A stretch of DNA of 64,000 bases from Maylandia zebra (GCF_041146795.1 NC_135177.1:18248560-18312559); one strand, 5' to 3'; shown: positions 44,699-56,384, counted from the first letter of the stretch. The notes: generated by a model from the letters alone, not told the origin. Translations and numbers: made by a program.

Positions 44699-45347
44699 GA
44701 ATTCTACGGAAGCGTAGAGCTGCCACCCAGGCAAAAGAAAAATACAAGTGTATCACGTTATAAGGTGAAAGGTTTATTGTTCTAACAAGATACTTTTCCT
44801 GTTTGTACAATATACTATCATGTTTGTACAATATACTTTTCACGTTTGAACAACATAATATCACGTTATTACAATATACATAATTATCACGTTCGTACAA
44901 TATAATATTTATATTGTACGAACGTGATCCTATATTGTACGAACGTGATCCTATATTGACGTGATCCTATATTGTACGAACGTGATCCTATATTGACGTG
45001 ATCCTATATTGTACGAACGTGATCCTATATTGTACGAACGTGATCCTATATTGACGTGATCCTATATTGTACGAACGTGATCCTATATTGTACGAACGTG
45101 ATCCTATATTGACGTGATCCTATATTGTACGAACGTGATCCTATATTGTACGAACGTGATAATTATGTATATTGTAATAACGTGATATTATGTTGTTCAA
45201 ACGTGAAAAGTATATTGTACAAACATGATAGTATATTGTACAAACAGGAAAAGTATCTTGTTAGAACAATAAACCTTTCACCTTATAACGTGATACACTT
45301 GTATTTTTCTTTTGCCTGGGTGGCAGCTCTACGCTTCCGTAGAATTC
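44699..45347. mobile_element. Palindromic foldback element built from a 21-bp motif
   Basis: Arms 44699-44904 and 45142-45347 are near-perfect inverted repeats of 206 bp beginning with 'gaattctacggaagcgtaga'. The centre (44905-45141) is a tandem array of 'tatattgtacgaacgtgatcc' (21 bp, L) and a 16-bp version lacking 'gtacgaa' (S), in the order L L S L S L L S L L S L. The arms also contain diverged copies of the same motif (tgtttgtacaatatac, cgtttgaacaacat, cgttattacaatatac). AATT outside the 'ctacgg' ends may be a 4-bp target duplication. No protein is encoded; matching open frames in both arms are mirror images. Confidence 0.85.
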
Positions 45348-45377
45348 AGCATTGAGACCAGCAGTGTGAATGTAGCC

Positions 45378-45638
45378 TTTGTTTCCCTGAAGGTAAGAAC
45401 TGCTCCGTGGGATTTGATAAACTGGAAATTTAAAGGTTGCATGTAAATCCTCATGTTTTTAAATCAGATATCGGGCCTGTAATTTTTTTAAAAAATTTTT
45501 AACTAGCACTTTGGTCAACCTGTGTTGTTTTAAATGTGCTTATCAATAAATTGATTAATTGACATTATGTTTTTTATCTTGTAAAATTTTCTGTAAAATA
45601 CTGAATTTACTCTACAGGTAATGCAGGATAAACAGGTA
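45378..45638 (+). repeat. Block B copy 2, right part
   Basis: Continues block B after the second insertion: 'tgggatttgataaactggaa' and 'caggtaatgcaggataaaca' match 10445-10645. The match stops at 45638, where hAT-type end sequence begins. Confidence 0.78.
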
Positions 45639-46450
45639 GGACTGCCACGATTAGTCGACTAGTCACGATTACATCGACTATCAAAATCATCGACGACTAA
45701 TTTAAAAGTCGATGTGTCGTTTGAAGCTTTGTAAGATCCTGAAAGACTATACACCAGTTTTTGAATTGTGTCGATAGGCCACGTAAAACCAGAGTTATGA
45801 TAAAAAATACACACAATGTTTTTGTTTTTTTTTGTTTGTTTGGGTTTTTTGAACAAAACAGTGGTATTTATAGCGGGAAGAACGGCAAAAACGACGTTTT
45901 CTACGGCCCGCGCTACCAAACACTCTTCACTTGTGAGTAAAAAAAAAACAAAACAAAAAAACACCCCTTCCCTATTGGTGTTAGAATTTACCATGTCAGC
46001 CAATCAAAAAAAAAAGATATGGCAACATGCGGCACTTGGTTGTTTAGGGAGAAGGGGTAGTTTTAGGAGTGACACCCGCGACGGAAAGTGGGCGAGCAAA
46101 AGAAAGAGAGCGTGCGTTTTCATATGTGAGACATTAGTGACGTTTAGCGTGTTTAGAGGCTAGAGTTAATGTGTAGTGTAGTTATTGTTTTGTATTGTGT
46201 GTCAGTTATACTGCTGAATGTCACATTTGCTCCAAAAAAGCCATCAAAAGCAGATTCCAGTGTAAACGCTGTTCCCACATGGAAAACCGGACTGATACAC
46301 CTCCTGTTGTCAGACCTGCAGGGTTTAGGCCTGTGCTGTTCTCTTCTGTCTTATACCGAACACAAACTATTTTTTTGGACTGGCACAAATAATTTGTGTG
46401 CCTTCTTATTTGATGCAGAACACCTGATTGTTCTGTAAATAGATTTAAAT
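45637..46450. mobile_element. Left end of an hAT-like element
   Basis: 'taggactgccacgattagtc' with subterminal 'gactagtcacgattacatcg' is a typical hAT end, placed exactly where block B is interrupted. No matching right end was found nearby, so the element is truncated or lost its other end. Frames here (for example AECHICSKKAIKSRFQCKRC at about 46205-46270) are too short to assign. Confidence 0.5.
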
Positions 46451-46462
46451 GGTTATATAAAA
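46451..46462. repeat. Target duplication of the short Rex3-like copy, left (right 46857-46868)
   Basis: GGTTATATAAAA is repeated exactly after the GGAT tail at 46857-46868. Confidence 0.9.
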
Positions 46463-46856
46463 GCGGCGGAAATGAGCTTCCTCCGAAGGGTGGCTGGCCT
46501 CTCCCTTAGAGATAGGGTGAGAAGTTCGGCCATCCGGGAGGGGCTTAGAGTAGAGCAGCTGCTGCTCCACATCGAAAGGAGCCAGCTGAGGTGGTTCGGG
46601 CATCTGGCAAGGATGCCCCCTGGGCGCCTCCTGGGCGAGGTGTTCCAGGCATGTCCCACCGGGAGGAGGCCCCGGGGCAGACCCAGGACACGCTGGAGAG
46701 ATTATATCTCTCGGCTGGCCTGGGAACGCCTTGGTATTCCCCCGGACAAGCTGGAGGAGGTGGCTGGGGAGAGGGAGGTCTGGACCTCTTTGCTTAGGCT
46801 GCTACCCCCGCGACCCGACCTCGGATAAGCGGATGAAGATGGATGGATGGATGGAT
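46463..46856 (+). mobile_element. Short 5'-truncated Rex3-like LINE copy
   Basis: Encodes only the last ~120 residues of the reverse transcriptase ORF (MSFLRRVAGLSLRDRVRSSA, RSQLRWFGHLARMPPGRLLG) and ends in the GGATGG tail. Nearly identical to 26753-27137, with only a few base changes, which implies recent activity of this LINE family. Confidence 0.92.
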
Positions 46857-46868
46857 GGTTATATAAAA

Positions 46869-49064
46869 AACGCCTGAGGCCTTGCCTGCATTTTTAGGTA
46901 AATAGTACCATATAACTTTGTTTGCAAAACTTGTGCATGAACCCGAAGTTCCCAAATTGATATAAAAATTGTTAGTTTTCAAAAAAAGTGTCCTCCTGAA
47001 TGGGATTATAAGATAACAAGCAGTGCTGTGTGTTTGGCAGATGGCAGGTCATGACGGACAGTTCAACTCTCGTGCCACTTTTTGTTATAAATGTATTCAT
47101 AAGTGTGCTACATTGGTTTTGCATCAAAATTACTTAAAAAAAAACCCTGACAAAACCATGAGCAATTATCTGGAATAACTAATTTTAACATCTTATTTCT
47201 TAAGGCTGTATTTTTAGCAACAACACTTAATGTGTTTTTAAAACAAAATGGTAGGTTTATAAATGAGACTGAGTCTTATTTGATTTCTGTGTTTTAGGTC
47301 TCAAACATAGTCCAGCATTGACGAACCATCAGTTTGGAAGGGTTACCGATATTTGTTCGCGACGACGAGACCAAACTCTTCTTAACATGTCTGGTGAGTA
47401 TGCAAATCTTCTCAATCTTCAGTTTTGGTTTACGGTGTAACCCGCATACAATGAGGGTACCACTTTAAGGACTGATATGAGGAGAGATGGACAGCCTGCC
47501 CAACCAATCGAAATGCACAGGTCCCAGTATGTTTTGACCAATGGGAGAGCAGTCTGCCGCTGTATGTCCCACCTACGTGCTCTGTGTTTGCTGCTATGTG
47601 TGGAGGTAGTCGCGCGCTGGCAGGAGAAAAGAGAGACTGAAGCTTTTGAGCTGGAAAAAAGTATTAGATATAAGTTGCAACCAACTGTGTTGCACATAAG
47701 TTCACTGGTTATCAGCTACCTTTCATGTTAAAAGTAGCCACAGTGAGTAAGCAGGCAAATGCTGCATTTTTCTGGTGACTTTAAAAAGTACCGCGTGGAG
47801 CTAAACTGTTAGCCTTTGTTAGCTCTGGTTGCTATCAACTGCCTGGAAGTTCATCTCAATCTGCTTCCAGAAGTAAGGTAACACTTGAAGCGCAACTTAT
47901 GTTTATTTTTCCTTCATGTCGTATTACGGTTATTAAAGAGAAAACATGTCCTGTTACGTTATTTAGAGCCCTGCATTTTCCGACCGAGAGACACTATGCC
48001 ATTGTCTTCGGCCGTGATGCGCTGAGATCGGTGAGCACATGTTGTATGTCTCAGTTAGTTCACGTCTGTTTCACATTTTATTGTTGAGAAACTGAATTAA
48101 TCTCAATTGTTTGATTAATAATTGTCGCATATGCGACATATATGCATATGCACTGACTTTACTTGGTTTAATGCATAGTTTGTGTAAGAGAAATGTTTTA
48201 TTTTTGCAAAATTGAGTATTTTTATTGCAAATTTATGTTGAATGTGATTTAAACAAAATCCTAAGTTGTGAATTATAGCTAGAACAGCATAATTAATATT
48301 TGAATTGCTCTTCTGACCCTGTCTGTTGACAGGTCAGGTTTTTTTTGTATGCTGAATTGTTCCTGAGGTGGATTCCTCCGGTGAAATAGATGGCGAGCCT
48401 TCCCACCTGGACTTAGAGAGACTGAGATTCGCTTCTTTTCCACTTGATGATCTGCTGCACCTTGCGGTGTGGTAGGACTGTATCACTCACACTTTCACGC
48501 ACAGCTGGTTATACATAAGACCACTGACTGACATTCTCTCATCCCTATTTTCTTTCACACCCTGGGAATTTTTTGGACTTTACCCCTTGGACATTTTTTA
48601 TTTGGGACTTTAAATAATGAGCTGTTGTGTAGAACATTCTCCACATGTGAAAAGAGTGTGAGATTTTCATTTGAATGTACATTGGATTTGTGTAATCTGT
48701 TCTATAAGAGTTAAGGAGTCAGGTTACTAGGGTGCACCCGAGCATTGAAACCCGAACATTGAAAACCAAAAATAACACTTGGCCAAGTCATTGCTTTAGT
48801 AGTTTGTGTTTTACTTTTCTTTTAATTTTTGTAAGTTTCCTTTCTACCATTGTAAAGTGTCTTTAACCTGTGCTTGTCAACCTTATGGTTTATGTCACTA
48901 AAGTTGGCCGGTTCTTTTGAGTTACATTCTTGTCTCTGTGTCTCATTTGAACACACCCCTGTGCTCCTATAGTCGAGCCTATTGGTCCATTGATATATTC
49001 TTTTCAACAATTCCCCTTACTGTGTTACAAGACACTTATATGTACTGTTGTTAATTTTGCATAG
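46869..49064. other. Spacer before the isolated exon; possible small exons
   Basis: No gene can be firmly supported. An exon-like stretch with AG before and 'gtgagtatg' after lies at about 47299-47391 and contains ATGTCTG at its end. Another readable stretch at about 48370-48470 (DSSGEIDGEPSHLDLERLRF, then LDDLLHLAVW) could be part of the gene whose end is at 49065. Confidence 0.35.
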
Positions 49065-49319
49065 GATACAGATCCAGTTGAGAGGGCAACCCGCGGTGTT
49101 ACGGTGGGCATCCTCACTGTTCTGGAGGACTGCGTGGGACCCAACTCGCAGTCCACAGGGGTCAACACTGCCATTGTTTTGGAAGAGGACATTATTCTTG
49201 ATGATCTGACAGACCTTCCCACTGCCTTTGCCTACCTGTTTGGCCTACTTTATGGGCTCAACATGGAGTTTCCAAAAGAACTCAAGTACACATTTGTTTG
49301 CTGTATGGAAACCAGATAG
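49065..49319 (+). pseudogene. Isolated C-terminal exon of a teleost multi-copy gene family
   Basis: After an AG at 49063-49064 the frame reads DTDPVERATRGVTVGILTVL, NTAIVLEEDIILDDLTDLPT, AFAYLFGLLYGLNMEFPKEL, KYTFVCCMETR and stops at 49319. The pattern (VGI.TV, IVLE, DLP.A..LFGL.YALN..YP..L..TF) is what I remember from C-termini of many unnamed teleost proteins that occur in multiple, often transposon-linked copies. Function unknown. No complete upstream gene is seen, so it is listed as a partial or relic copy, though it could be the last exon of a live gene. Confidence 0.5.
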
Positions 49320-50300
49320 AAGAGTTCACATCCTGCCATCTTATGTTTTGATCTGTTTGTTAGTGACTATCAATCAAGATAGGTTTGATATTCTGACTGA
49401 CAATACCACACCTTTAAAATGGGATGAGTAACATTTATTACAAAAATTTGCCTTTTTTTTTTTTTTTTTTTTTTTGGAAAAGGACTTTATTTGTGGCTGA
49501 ATGTTGTCGGTATGTTAAAAATGGCTCATCTCAAAACATTGTCAGTGGTGCAGTTGTGTTTGAACACAATAAAGTTATTTGAAAATCAACATTCATTCAT
49601 TAATACAACAGGGAGCACCTTATGAAAACTATAAAGGATACTTTTTCTAGACTTTAGGAAATTGATTGGCAAAACAAAAAAAGTATGTTGTGTAAACTTT
49701 AGGAATTACATTGTTAAAACAATAAAAAATATATTTTGTAAACTTTAGGAAATATGTTGCCAAAATTAAAACTAATACCTTGTGTAAACTTAAGGAAATA
49801 CACAATAAAAAACAATAAAATATGAGTTAAGAAAAAGCACAGTTATTAATCTTGTAAACACAAAAACATTAGTTGAAGCAACTTTTCTCCTAAACTTGAA
49901 ATTATATGTTATCCATCAGAACCTAAAAATGTAAATGCAGTGGGTTGCCTTGAGTTTTTAAGTTTTCGCAACAATTTTTTTTTTTTTTACAGTGTGCTCT
50001 GACCAGCTTTAAAGGGTTAACAATAACAATGTATTGAATAATGACTTTACACCTGGATTGGCTGGAGGACTGTTTACTTAGCCTGATAGGCCGAAGGACA
50101 CTGTCTCAGCTGAACTATGGACACGCACACACACACACTTACATATGTGTAAGGTCGGGGGGTCCCATTTCACTGCAGGGCAACCTGCATGTGACGAATA
50201 AAGCTTTGATTGATTGATAAAAAATAATATAAAATAGTGTGCAAATACTGATAACAGTGCAAATGTTTGGAATATAAGAAATAAATGAAAAATGTAAACA
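49320..50300. other. AT-rich spacer with repeat remnants
   Basis: Several imperfect repeats of 'gtgtaaactttaggaaat' occur at 49640-49800. There is a T-run at 49451-49475, a CA stretch at 50125-50138 and a LINE-like 3' end ('gacgaataaagctttgattgattgat', two pieces near 50197-50218). No gene. Confidence 0.45.
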
Positions 50301-50697
50301 TCTATGTTTAGTGAACTTTGCAGTGTTACTCTGTGGTGCAGCTACGACACTGTAGCAAAGTTTACACACTGTGTCTACTTGATCCACGTCTGACTCCGCG
50401 AACCCATAATGTTTCCACACCACCGAAGTTTTTTTTTTTGTTTTTTTTTACCTCTCTTTTCAATCAACGGCACTCTCCTCTCCAAATAACTTCTGCTTAG
50501 CTTTCTGAGCTTCCCTCGGGTTCTCTTAATTGTTGTGAAGCGTGTTCGAAATGCAGAGAGGTGCGCTCGATTTGCCACACGGAGCAGCGCGAGAGTAAAG
50601 CATGAGGGAGGTGCTAATAATCGGCTCAGTCATTTTTAATGATCGTTGAAAGCCCAGATCGTAATCGTGATTAAAATTCGATTAATTGAGCAGCCCT
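50301..50697. mobile_element. Right end of an hAT-like element
   Basis: Ends with 'attaaaattcgattaattga' and 'gcagccctac', the inverse of the common fish hAT end TAGGGCTGC. It abuts the start of block R copy 2, so it truncated that copy. The matching left end is not seen. Confidence 0.5.
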
Positions 50698-52868
50698 ACC
50701 GGCCCTCGAGGACTGCAGTTTGAGACTCCTGTTATAAATAGTACGTTTGCACAATAACTCAATAACACAAACATTAATATGCAAATTGTCATGACCATTG
50801 ATCAACAACCGCTTGTGATCGGTTCATCAGCAACAGGTGAGTATGATCATCAGCAGGTGTGGCTGTCTCCAGAGAGGGAACCTCTCAGACCCCAGCGCTG
50901 TACAAAACCTAGGACACAGGCAAACACAGAAACACACATAAAAGGGAGAGAGAGACAGGGAGCTCTAGGATGTAGGGAAACAAACAGAAATGGCAGGTTC
51001 AGCCAGCAAGGACAGAGGGACGGTGACAATAATCAGTTACAATATAACTGTTAACTTATAAAAATGTATCAACTTACAACTACTTATAATCTTTACAAAA
51101 TACAGAAGGGCAGGCCGCTTGACCATGATTTTTTATCAATTGGTCAAAGGCGTAGAGCAGGGGTGGCAGACATAGTGCCCACTGGCTGATTACAATTCTA
51201 TCTGGCCCTTGGATTCGCTGGCCAGTGACATCTGACCCAGTCTGCCAATCCTCCCGGAAGCCCCTCCACAAAATGCTCCAATGATATCCAGCAGCCTCCA
51301 CCCTCCGTTAGGCTGGGTGTCATAGCAGCGTGGTGTAACAGGTTTTCCCATCCAGTGTGTGTATCAGATGCTGTTGTTGCCATCCATGTGGGCACCACCA
51401 GAGACAGCCCCTGCCAGAACAGAAACTAAGACTGTAAAAATCTGCGCCTGTTTTTTGATGCGTTCTATTTATTAATGATTATTATGCGCAAACTATGACT
51501 TTTTGCATTCTGTTTGTTTTTTTAATCTTTACTAGCCACTCTCTAAATCACACTCAAACTGCAATTAAGAAACCAAACTTCTTGGAAACTGTTGATTCTG
51601 TGACTTATAAAGTTCTTAAGTAATCCAGGTAAAGGTTAACTTCAATTCTTGATTTATTCTGTAATCTCTGGTCATATCTTATTCCCCTCAGTTTATTTGC
51701 TGCCATTGTCCCTTCTTTGTAATTGATTGTATTTCATTGTTTATACTCAGCTGCTGCCTTTCACTCAGTATTTTGAGTTTTTTATGGACTTATCATAAAT
51801 TGTCTTGAAATTCAGAAAGTATTTATGTTCTTGTTCCTGAGTATATTATGTTTGAGTGCCTCTGAGTTTGATAGTTATAGCTCTTGATTTCTTGTTATAT
51901 GTTGGTTCTTCTTTTTGTGACCAGTCTGTCCTTCTCTCCATGTCCTGTTTTCAGCATCTTTGTGCTTGTTTACCTTCAGTTTCTCCAGTCTGTCATATCC
52001 CCTGTATGGTTTCTCTGGGTCTGTGAAGTGTCAGTCTTTGTTTCGGTGTTGACTTACCTTTGGTTTGTGTCTAGTTTACAGACTACAAACTAAACATGAA
52101 ACTATAATCTTTTTATATCCTGATCTCTCCTTAGTTTGCAATATTTAGTTATCTTCATCATTGGCCCTGGTCATGTCTCCGTATCTACTCTGTGCCCTGT
52201 CTCTATGGTTGTCTGGTCTTCCTGTTATTCACATGTCTGTGTTTACTCCTTCCCTCTGTGTTTAAGTTTATGTATCTGGAATCTGGGTCTATCTCTGTTT
52301 GTGTCCTGTCTTCTTTCGGTAGTCTCTTGTCCTGCGTGCATTGTGTTTCAATTCTGTTGCCCTAGTCTTGTTATTATGATCTAATTCAACTGTGTTGCCT
52401 GGTGTGTTCTATCTTCCCGATTAACTAATGATTATTTAAGTCCTTAGTTTCCTTCTTTCTTTTTTGCAACCTCCCTATAGGTGTCTGTCCTGTCTGTTTG
52501 GTGGTTTCCTGTGTATTTCTTTAGTTAGCATTTCCAAGAATATGTCCAATTCTCATGACATTTTGCCTTTTTTGCCGTGTTATCTGCCTTTGTGCTTTGC
52601 CAAAATCCAGATCACATGAAGACCCATTCAACAGCTCATTTGGAAGTACTGACACCTGCTGGTTATTCAATGTACAGCAGCCCTGCTGTGATATTACGTA
52701 TGGGCTACATGCCAGTCGATATATAAACATAAAGATGTACCAAATTGCAGAATACCCATATGATGTCCTGAATAAGCCTATCTGTGATTGATTAAAGATG
52801 TATGTTATCATTGTGAGATACTGTGTCAAAATGCTCCCTAACAGCTGATGTTAGGGAACACCTCGGAT
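50698..52868 (+). repeat. Duplicated block R, copy 2
   Basis: Longer copy of 4859-6543, including about 480 bp (51585-52065) missing from copy 1. It ends at 'cacctcggat', where an hAT transposon begins. Frames in the block differ between copies and show no protein motif. Confidence 0.78.
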
Positions 52869-53237
52869 CAGTGCTTTAAGTGGGCCGGTACGCGCCGGTA
52901 CTCAGTACCGCCACTTCTAAATATAGCTCTTGAGAGTACCGCCACCTCTCCATGCGCCCAGAACGTGCTTTTAGCGTACCGGTACTCTCATTTGCACATC
53001 TGTTATAATCGTTTGGCTGCGCTGCCGCTTTTCAGAGCGCCCTTCACAAGCACGCTTCCTAATTCGTCCCACCGAGAGCAGAGACTACATTACCCATACA
53101 CCAATGTGTTTTACAAGTGAAAAGCGCATGCGTCGCTTTTGCCGTTGTCATGTCAACAACTCAACGTGGTCCGGAGAGGGTGTGTAAAACGCGCAAACAG
53201 CTGCTCGGCTAAAATACAAAAACAATGAACACTTAAT

Positions 53238-55277
53238 ATGCTCTCCTGGCTTCAGACTCTGAGTAGTAAAAGAACATGGTCAGAATCAGAGGACTCGCTG
53301 GCTGACCCCCCACCAAGCCAGAATGATATCGCTGCAGGTCACACGCAAGCTAATGAAAGCTGCACTAGTGCCGCAGCCGCGGACGACGGCACTTTTTGCG
53401 ACGACGAGGACGAGAATGACACCATTTCTACCGATGACAACAGCCGCGTTGCGAGCATGAGTGGCCAGAATGTTGGTCCCAAGCACAAGTCCGGTATTTC
53501 TCCACAAATTACAAGTGGCTGATCAGCAGAAATCAAAAGTTGGGTTGTAGTGTGTGTAGTCAAGTTTGTGCTCGCGTGGACATGCAGCAAGGGCAGAGAG
53601 TGTCGCAGGAGTGGAGTGGGTGCTTAATCTCGTCTTTTGGAAGGGACAAGGCTGCACAACAAAACTCACTACGAAAAAAAATAAAAGAGCACAGAGACTC
53701 AATTTATCACAAGAAAGCAGTTGAAATAAAAGAGAAGGCAACACAAAATACAATGCAAAAACACATTGAAGATATGAGAAAGGCTGACTACGCTTCAACT
53801 TGCAATGTGTTTAGAACAGCTTATAAGATTGGCAAGCATGGGCGTCCCTTTACAGACATGCCAATAGATGTCCAGTTGCAAGTCTTAAATGGTGTCAAGA
53901 TGGGCAGAGTTTTGCACTCTAATAACTCATGTGCAAATATACTGGATCACATTGCAGCTGAAATGAAAAAGAAGGTAGTCAATGACATAGTGATGAATGA
54001 AAGAAAATTGTGTGTGCTCATTGATGAATCCACTACAATAAGTGGAAAGTCTGTGCTTGTCGTGTGCCTGCGGTCAGCTATTTCCAGTGAAAATCCAGAC
54101 ACAATATTTTTTGAACTGATTGAGCTGCAGGGGACCACAGCAAAGGACATCACTGAAGCACTGTTAGGATGTCTTCATAATAATGGCTTTGACCCTCACT
54201 ACCTACAGGAACATTTGTTGGCATTTGCTTGTGATGGAGCCTCAGTGATGCTTGGGAGGAAAGCAGGAGTTGCTGCCAAAGGAGGTTGCAAAGAAAAGCG
54301 TCTGGACTTCTTTAAGTTGCTTGAAGATGTTTCACCTCTCATCCGAGAAGCTTCTTCAGTTCTAAGGTCAAATGGTGGAGAGTCCCAGATATAAACCTAG
54401 TGGGAGTATCCCCCCACAGAGGGACAAAAGGACCCCCTGATGATCCTCTAATCGCCTGAGCCAAGGTGTGAGACTGGGTGTGGGTCCCAATCAGCCAGAG
54501 TTTCGGGTGTGTTCATTGTGAAACCTGGCCCCACCTTATCATGCAAATTCCTGAGGTCAGATGGCCCAGGATGTGAGTGGACGTTAAGGCGTCTGGGAAG
54601 GGATCTCAAAACTGGATTATAGATGGCAGAGAGTTGGTGTCGTAAACCCCCGCCTCTGTTCAAAGATGGTCGCTCACAGTGGACATAGATGGCTTCTTTC
54701 ACTCCTCTTTCAAACCATCTGTCCTCTCTGTCCAAAATGTGAACATTGGCATCCTCGAAAGAGTGTCCTTTATCCTTAAGATGCAGATGGACTGCTGAGT
54801 CTTGTCCTGTGGAGGTGGCTCTTCTGTGTTGTGCCATGCGCTTGTGAAGTGGCTGTTTGGTCTCTCCAATGTAGAGGTCTGAGCATTCCTCGCTGCACTG
54901 TACAGCATACACCACATTGTTAAGTTTGTGAGAACCTTCACAGACAGGAGTTGCTGTGCAGCTTTGTTCCAAATTCCCTTACCTGTTTGTCTGGCATTGT
55001 TCCAATCACAGACTGGAACTGGCAGTTTGTGATGTTTTGAAGGAGGTAGGAGGAATCAACCACTTTAAAATACTCTTAGATCAGCTTTACTCCCTCTACC
55101 ATGCATCACCAAAAAACCAAAGGGAGTTAACAGAGAGTGCTCACAATGTTGGACAACGTCTCCTTGTGATAGGCCGTGTTTTATCAGTGCGTTGGGTTGC
55201 TTCAAGTGAGAGAACAGTGAAAGCATGTATGGGAGAACTACCAAGCTCTGCAGGTACACTTTACAAGTGCTGCTGCT
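53238..55277 (+). pseudogene. hAT transposase, KIAA1586/ZNF862-like, broken
   Basis: Three readable parts. 53238-53522 holds an acidic N-terminal region (SKRTWSESEDSLADPPPSQ), with a frameshift near 53515 before KWLISRNQKLGCSVC, a TTF-type zinc-finger start. 53540-54317 holds RKKIKEHRDSIYHKKAVEIK, KRKLCVLIDESTT-like ERKLCVLIDESTTISGKS, and ACDGASVMLGRKAGVA. 54960-55277 holds VWHCSNHRLELAVCDVLKEV, then the hAT dimerisation-side motif VRWVASSERTVKACMG. Catalytic residues of hAT (D in LIDES, D in CDGASVM) are visible; the C-terminal hATC domain is absent. A Penelope-like insertion and frameshifts make it inactive. Confidence 0.82.
54318..54958 (-). mobile_element. Penelope-like element, 3' fragment with GIY-YIG domain
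   Basis: Inserted inside the hAT transposase gene. The minus frame 54952-54448 reads KLNNVVYAVQCSEECSDLYI, GETKQPLHKRMAQHRRA, AVHLHLKDKGHSFEDANVHI, RWFERGVKEAIYVHCERPSL, NRGGGLRHQLSAIYNPVLRS. This is the GIY-YIG-type endonuclease domain at the C-terminus of Penelope-like retrotransposons; the YIG motif is present as LYIGETK. The flank 'gaagatgtttcacctctcat' is typical of fish Penelope ends. Reverse transcriptase is missing. Confidence 0.88.
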
Positions 55278-55565
55278 GATACCAGCAGGGACTCAAGAGA
55301 GAGCAAAATACAAATTAGTTTATAATTTATTTTATGTACATTTTGTTAAAAAAAAATTTCAATACCTTTTTGCACATTTTATTTATGTTCAGTAGCTCTT
55401 TCTAGCTCAAGCAAATCCACAAACTAATAAAATGATTTATTATTTTGTATAAAGTTGTCTGTTGACTGTTGTATATAAAACCCATTCAATATAGTTGTTG
55501 TTACCTCAGGGGAGGCAGAAAAAAAATAGAGTACCGGCACCTCTTTTGGGCCACTTAAAGCACTG

Positions 55566-55835
55566 AGCCTATCCCAGCTGTCATAGGGCGAGAGGCGGGG
55601 TACCCACTGGACAGGTCGCCCTTCTGTCGCATGGCCAACACACAGGTACAGACAACCATTCGCACATTCACACTTAGTGGCAATTTGGATTATCAAATTA
55701 ACCTATCCCCACAGGTTGCATGTCTTTGGATGGTGGGATGAAGCCAGAGTACCTGGAGGGAACCCACGCAAACACAGGGAGAACATGCAAACTCCACACA
55801 GAAAGACCCCGGCCTGATGGTGGAATTGAACCAAA
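55566..55835 (+). repeat. Common teleost dispersed repeat fragment
   Basis: Text such as 'cctatcccagctgtcatagg', 'ggacaggtcgcc', 'tgcatgtctttggatggtgg' and 'gcaaactccacacagaaaga' is a repeat I know from many fish genomes; I cannot name its family. It follows directly after the hAT right end. Confidence 0.6.
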
Positions 55836-56384
55836 AATAATTATGTATTTATTTATATTTTTATCTTGTTTCAGACCTCTAATCTGTTCTTCTGTTAATC
55901 TGATAACTCCCCTTTTATAAAACAATGGTATGGGTGAAAATATATGCATTTTGATACATATTGACTTCCCCATTGTACCATATATGAAACAATATTGAGA
56001 CATAATAAAGCTGAATGCAAACTAACAAGTCACTTCTCATCCCAAAGAAATAATAGCACGCTAACATATCTGTGTCACTTTCTTTTAGATGCGGCAAAGA
56101 GAAGAAGAGATTAATCCTTTAGAGTAGATTTTGTTTTTCATATGCGTTTGCTTCAAAGGTATGATGCTGTTTGTACAATGTATATATTTAGTGATAAGCT
56201 GTACAACACAAAAACTCTTCAATCTAAAAGTCTACTTTTTAAAATCTTACGATGTTGTTTATTTTTCAAGCAATTTTTGTGAGGAATTTGTATTTTGTTT
56301 TATGCATTTACACTTTCCTTCTCTGCTTGATTGTCCTGTTTCTGTACTTCATTTAATCATTGTTTGTTGCATAATTTGTTACAG
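55836..56384. other. Spacer upstream of the third Ig fragment
   Basis: AT-rich, no gene or exon with a signal peptide was found, so the V-like exon that follows has no visible first exon. Confidence 0.45.

Larger units (their letters stand above)
38037..45377. mobile_element. hAT-like element (GGCTACRTTCACACTGC ends), split by nested elements
   Basis: The left end 'ggctacgatcacactgc' and right end 'gcagtgtgaatgtagcc' are inverted repeats, with subterminal 'aaatccgat' and 'aatcggatttgatc' typical of this fish repeat type. Block B continues on both sides. Most of its length is a LINE (about 38200-43105), an hAT element (43554-44625) and a foldback element (44699-45347). No transposase of its own is visible. 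A perfect target duplication is not seen. Confidence 0.65.
52869..55565 (+). mobile_element. hAT transposon (CAGTGCTTTAAGTGG ends) with transposase
   Basis: Left end 'cagtgctttaagtgggccgg' and right end 'ggccacttaaagcactg' are inverted repeats. It encodes a decayed + strand hAT transposase and is interrupted by a Penelope-like fragment (about 54318-54958). The left flank is CCTCGGAT and the right flank AGCCTATC, so no target duplication remains on the right; the flank was replaced or deleted. Confidence 0.85.

Noticed and set aside
44905..45141. CRISPR-like array
   Set aside because: Units are adjacent without unique spacers, within a vertebrate palindromic element.
44688..45355. Two almost identical ~70-codon frames on opposite strands
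   Set aside because: They are mirror images caused by the inverted arms of the foldback element; low-complexity content and no start context.
53286..53798. Minus-strand frames opposite the hAT transposase
   Set aside because: Shadows of the + strand coding region; no motif.
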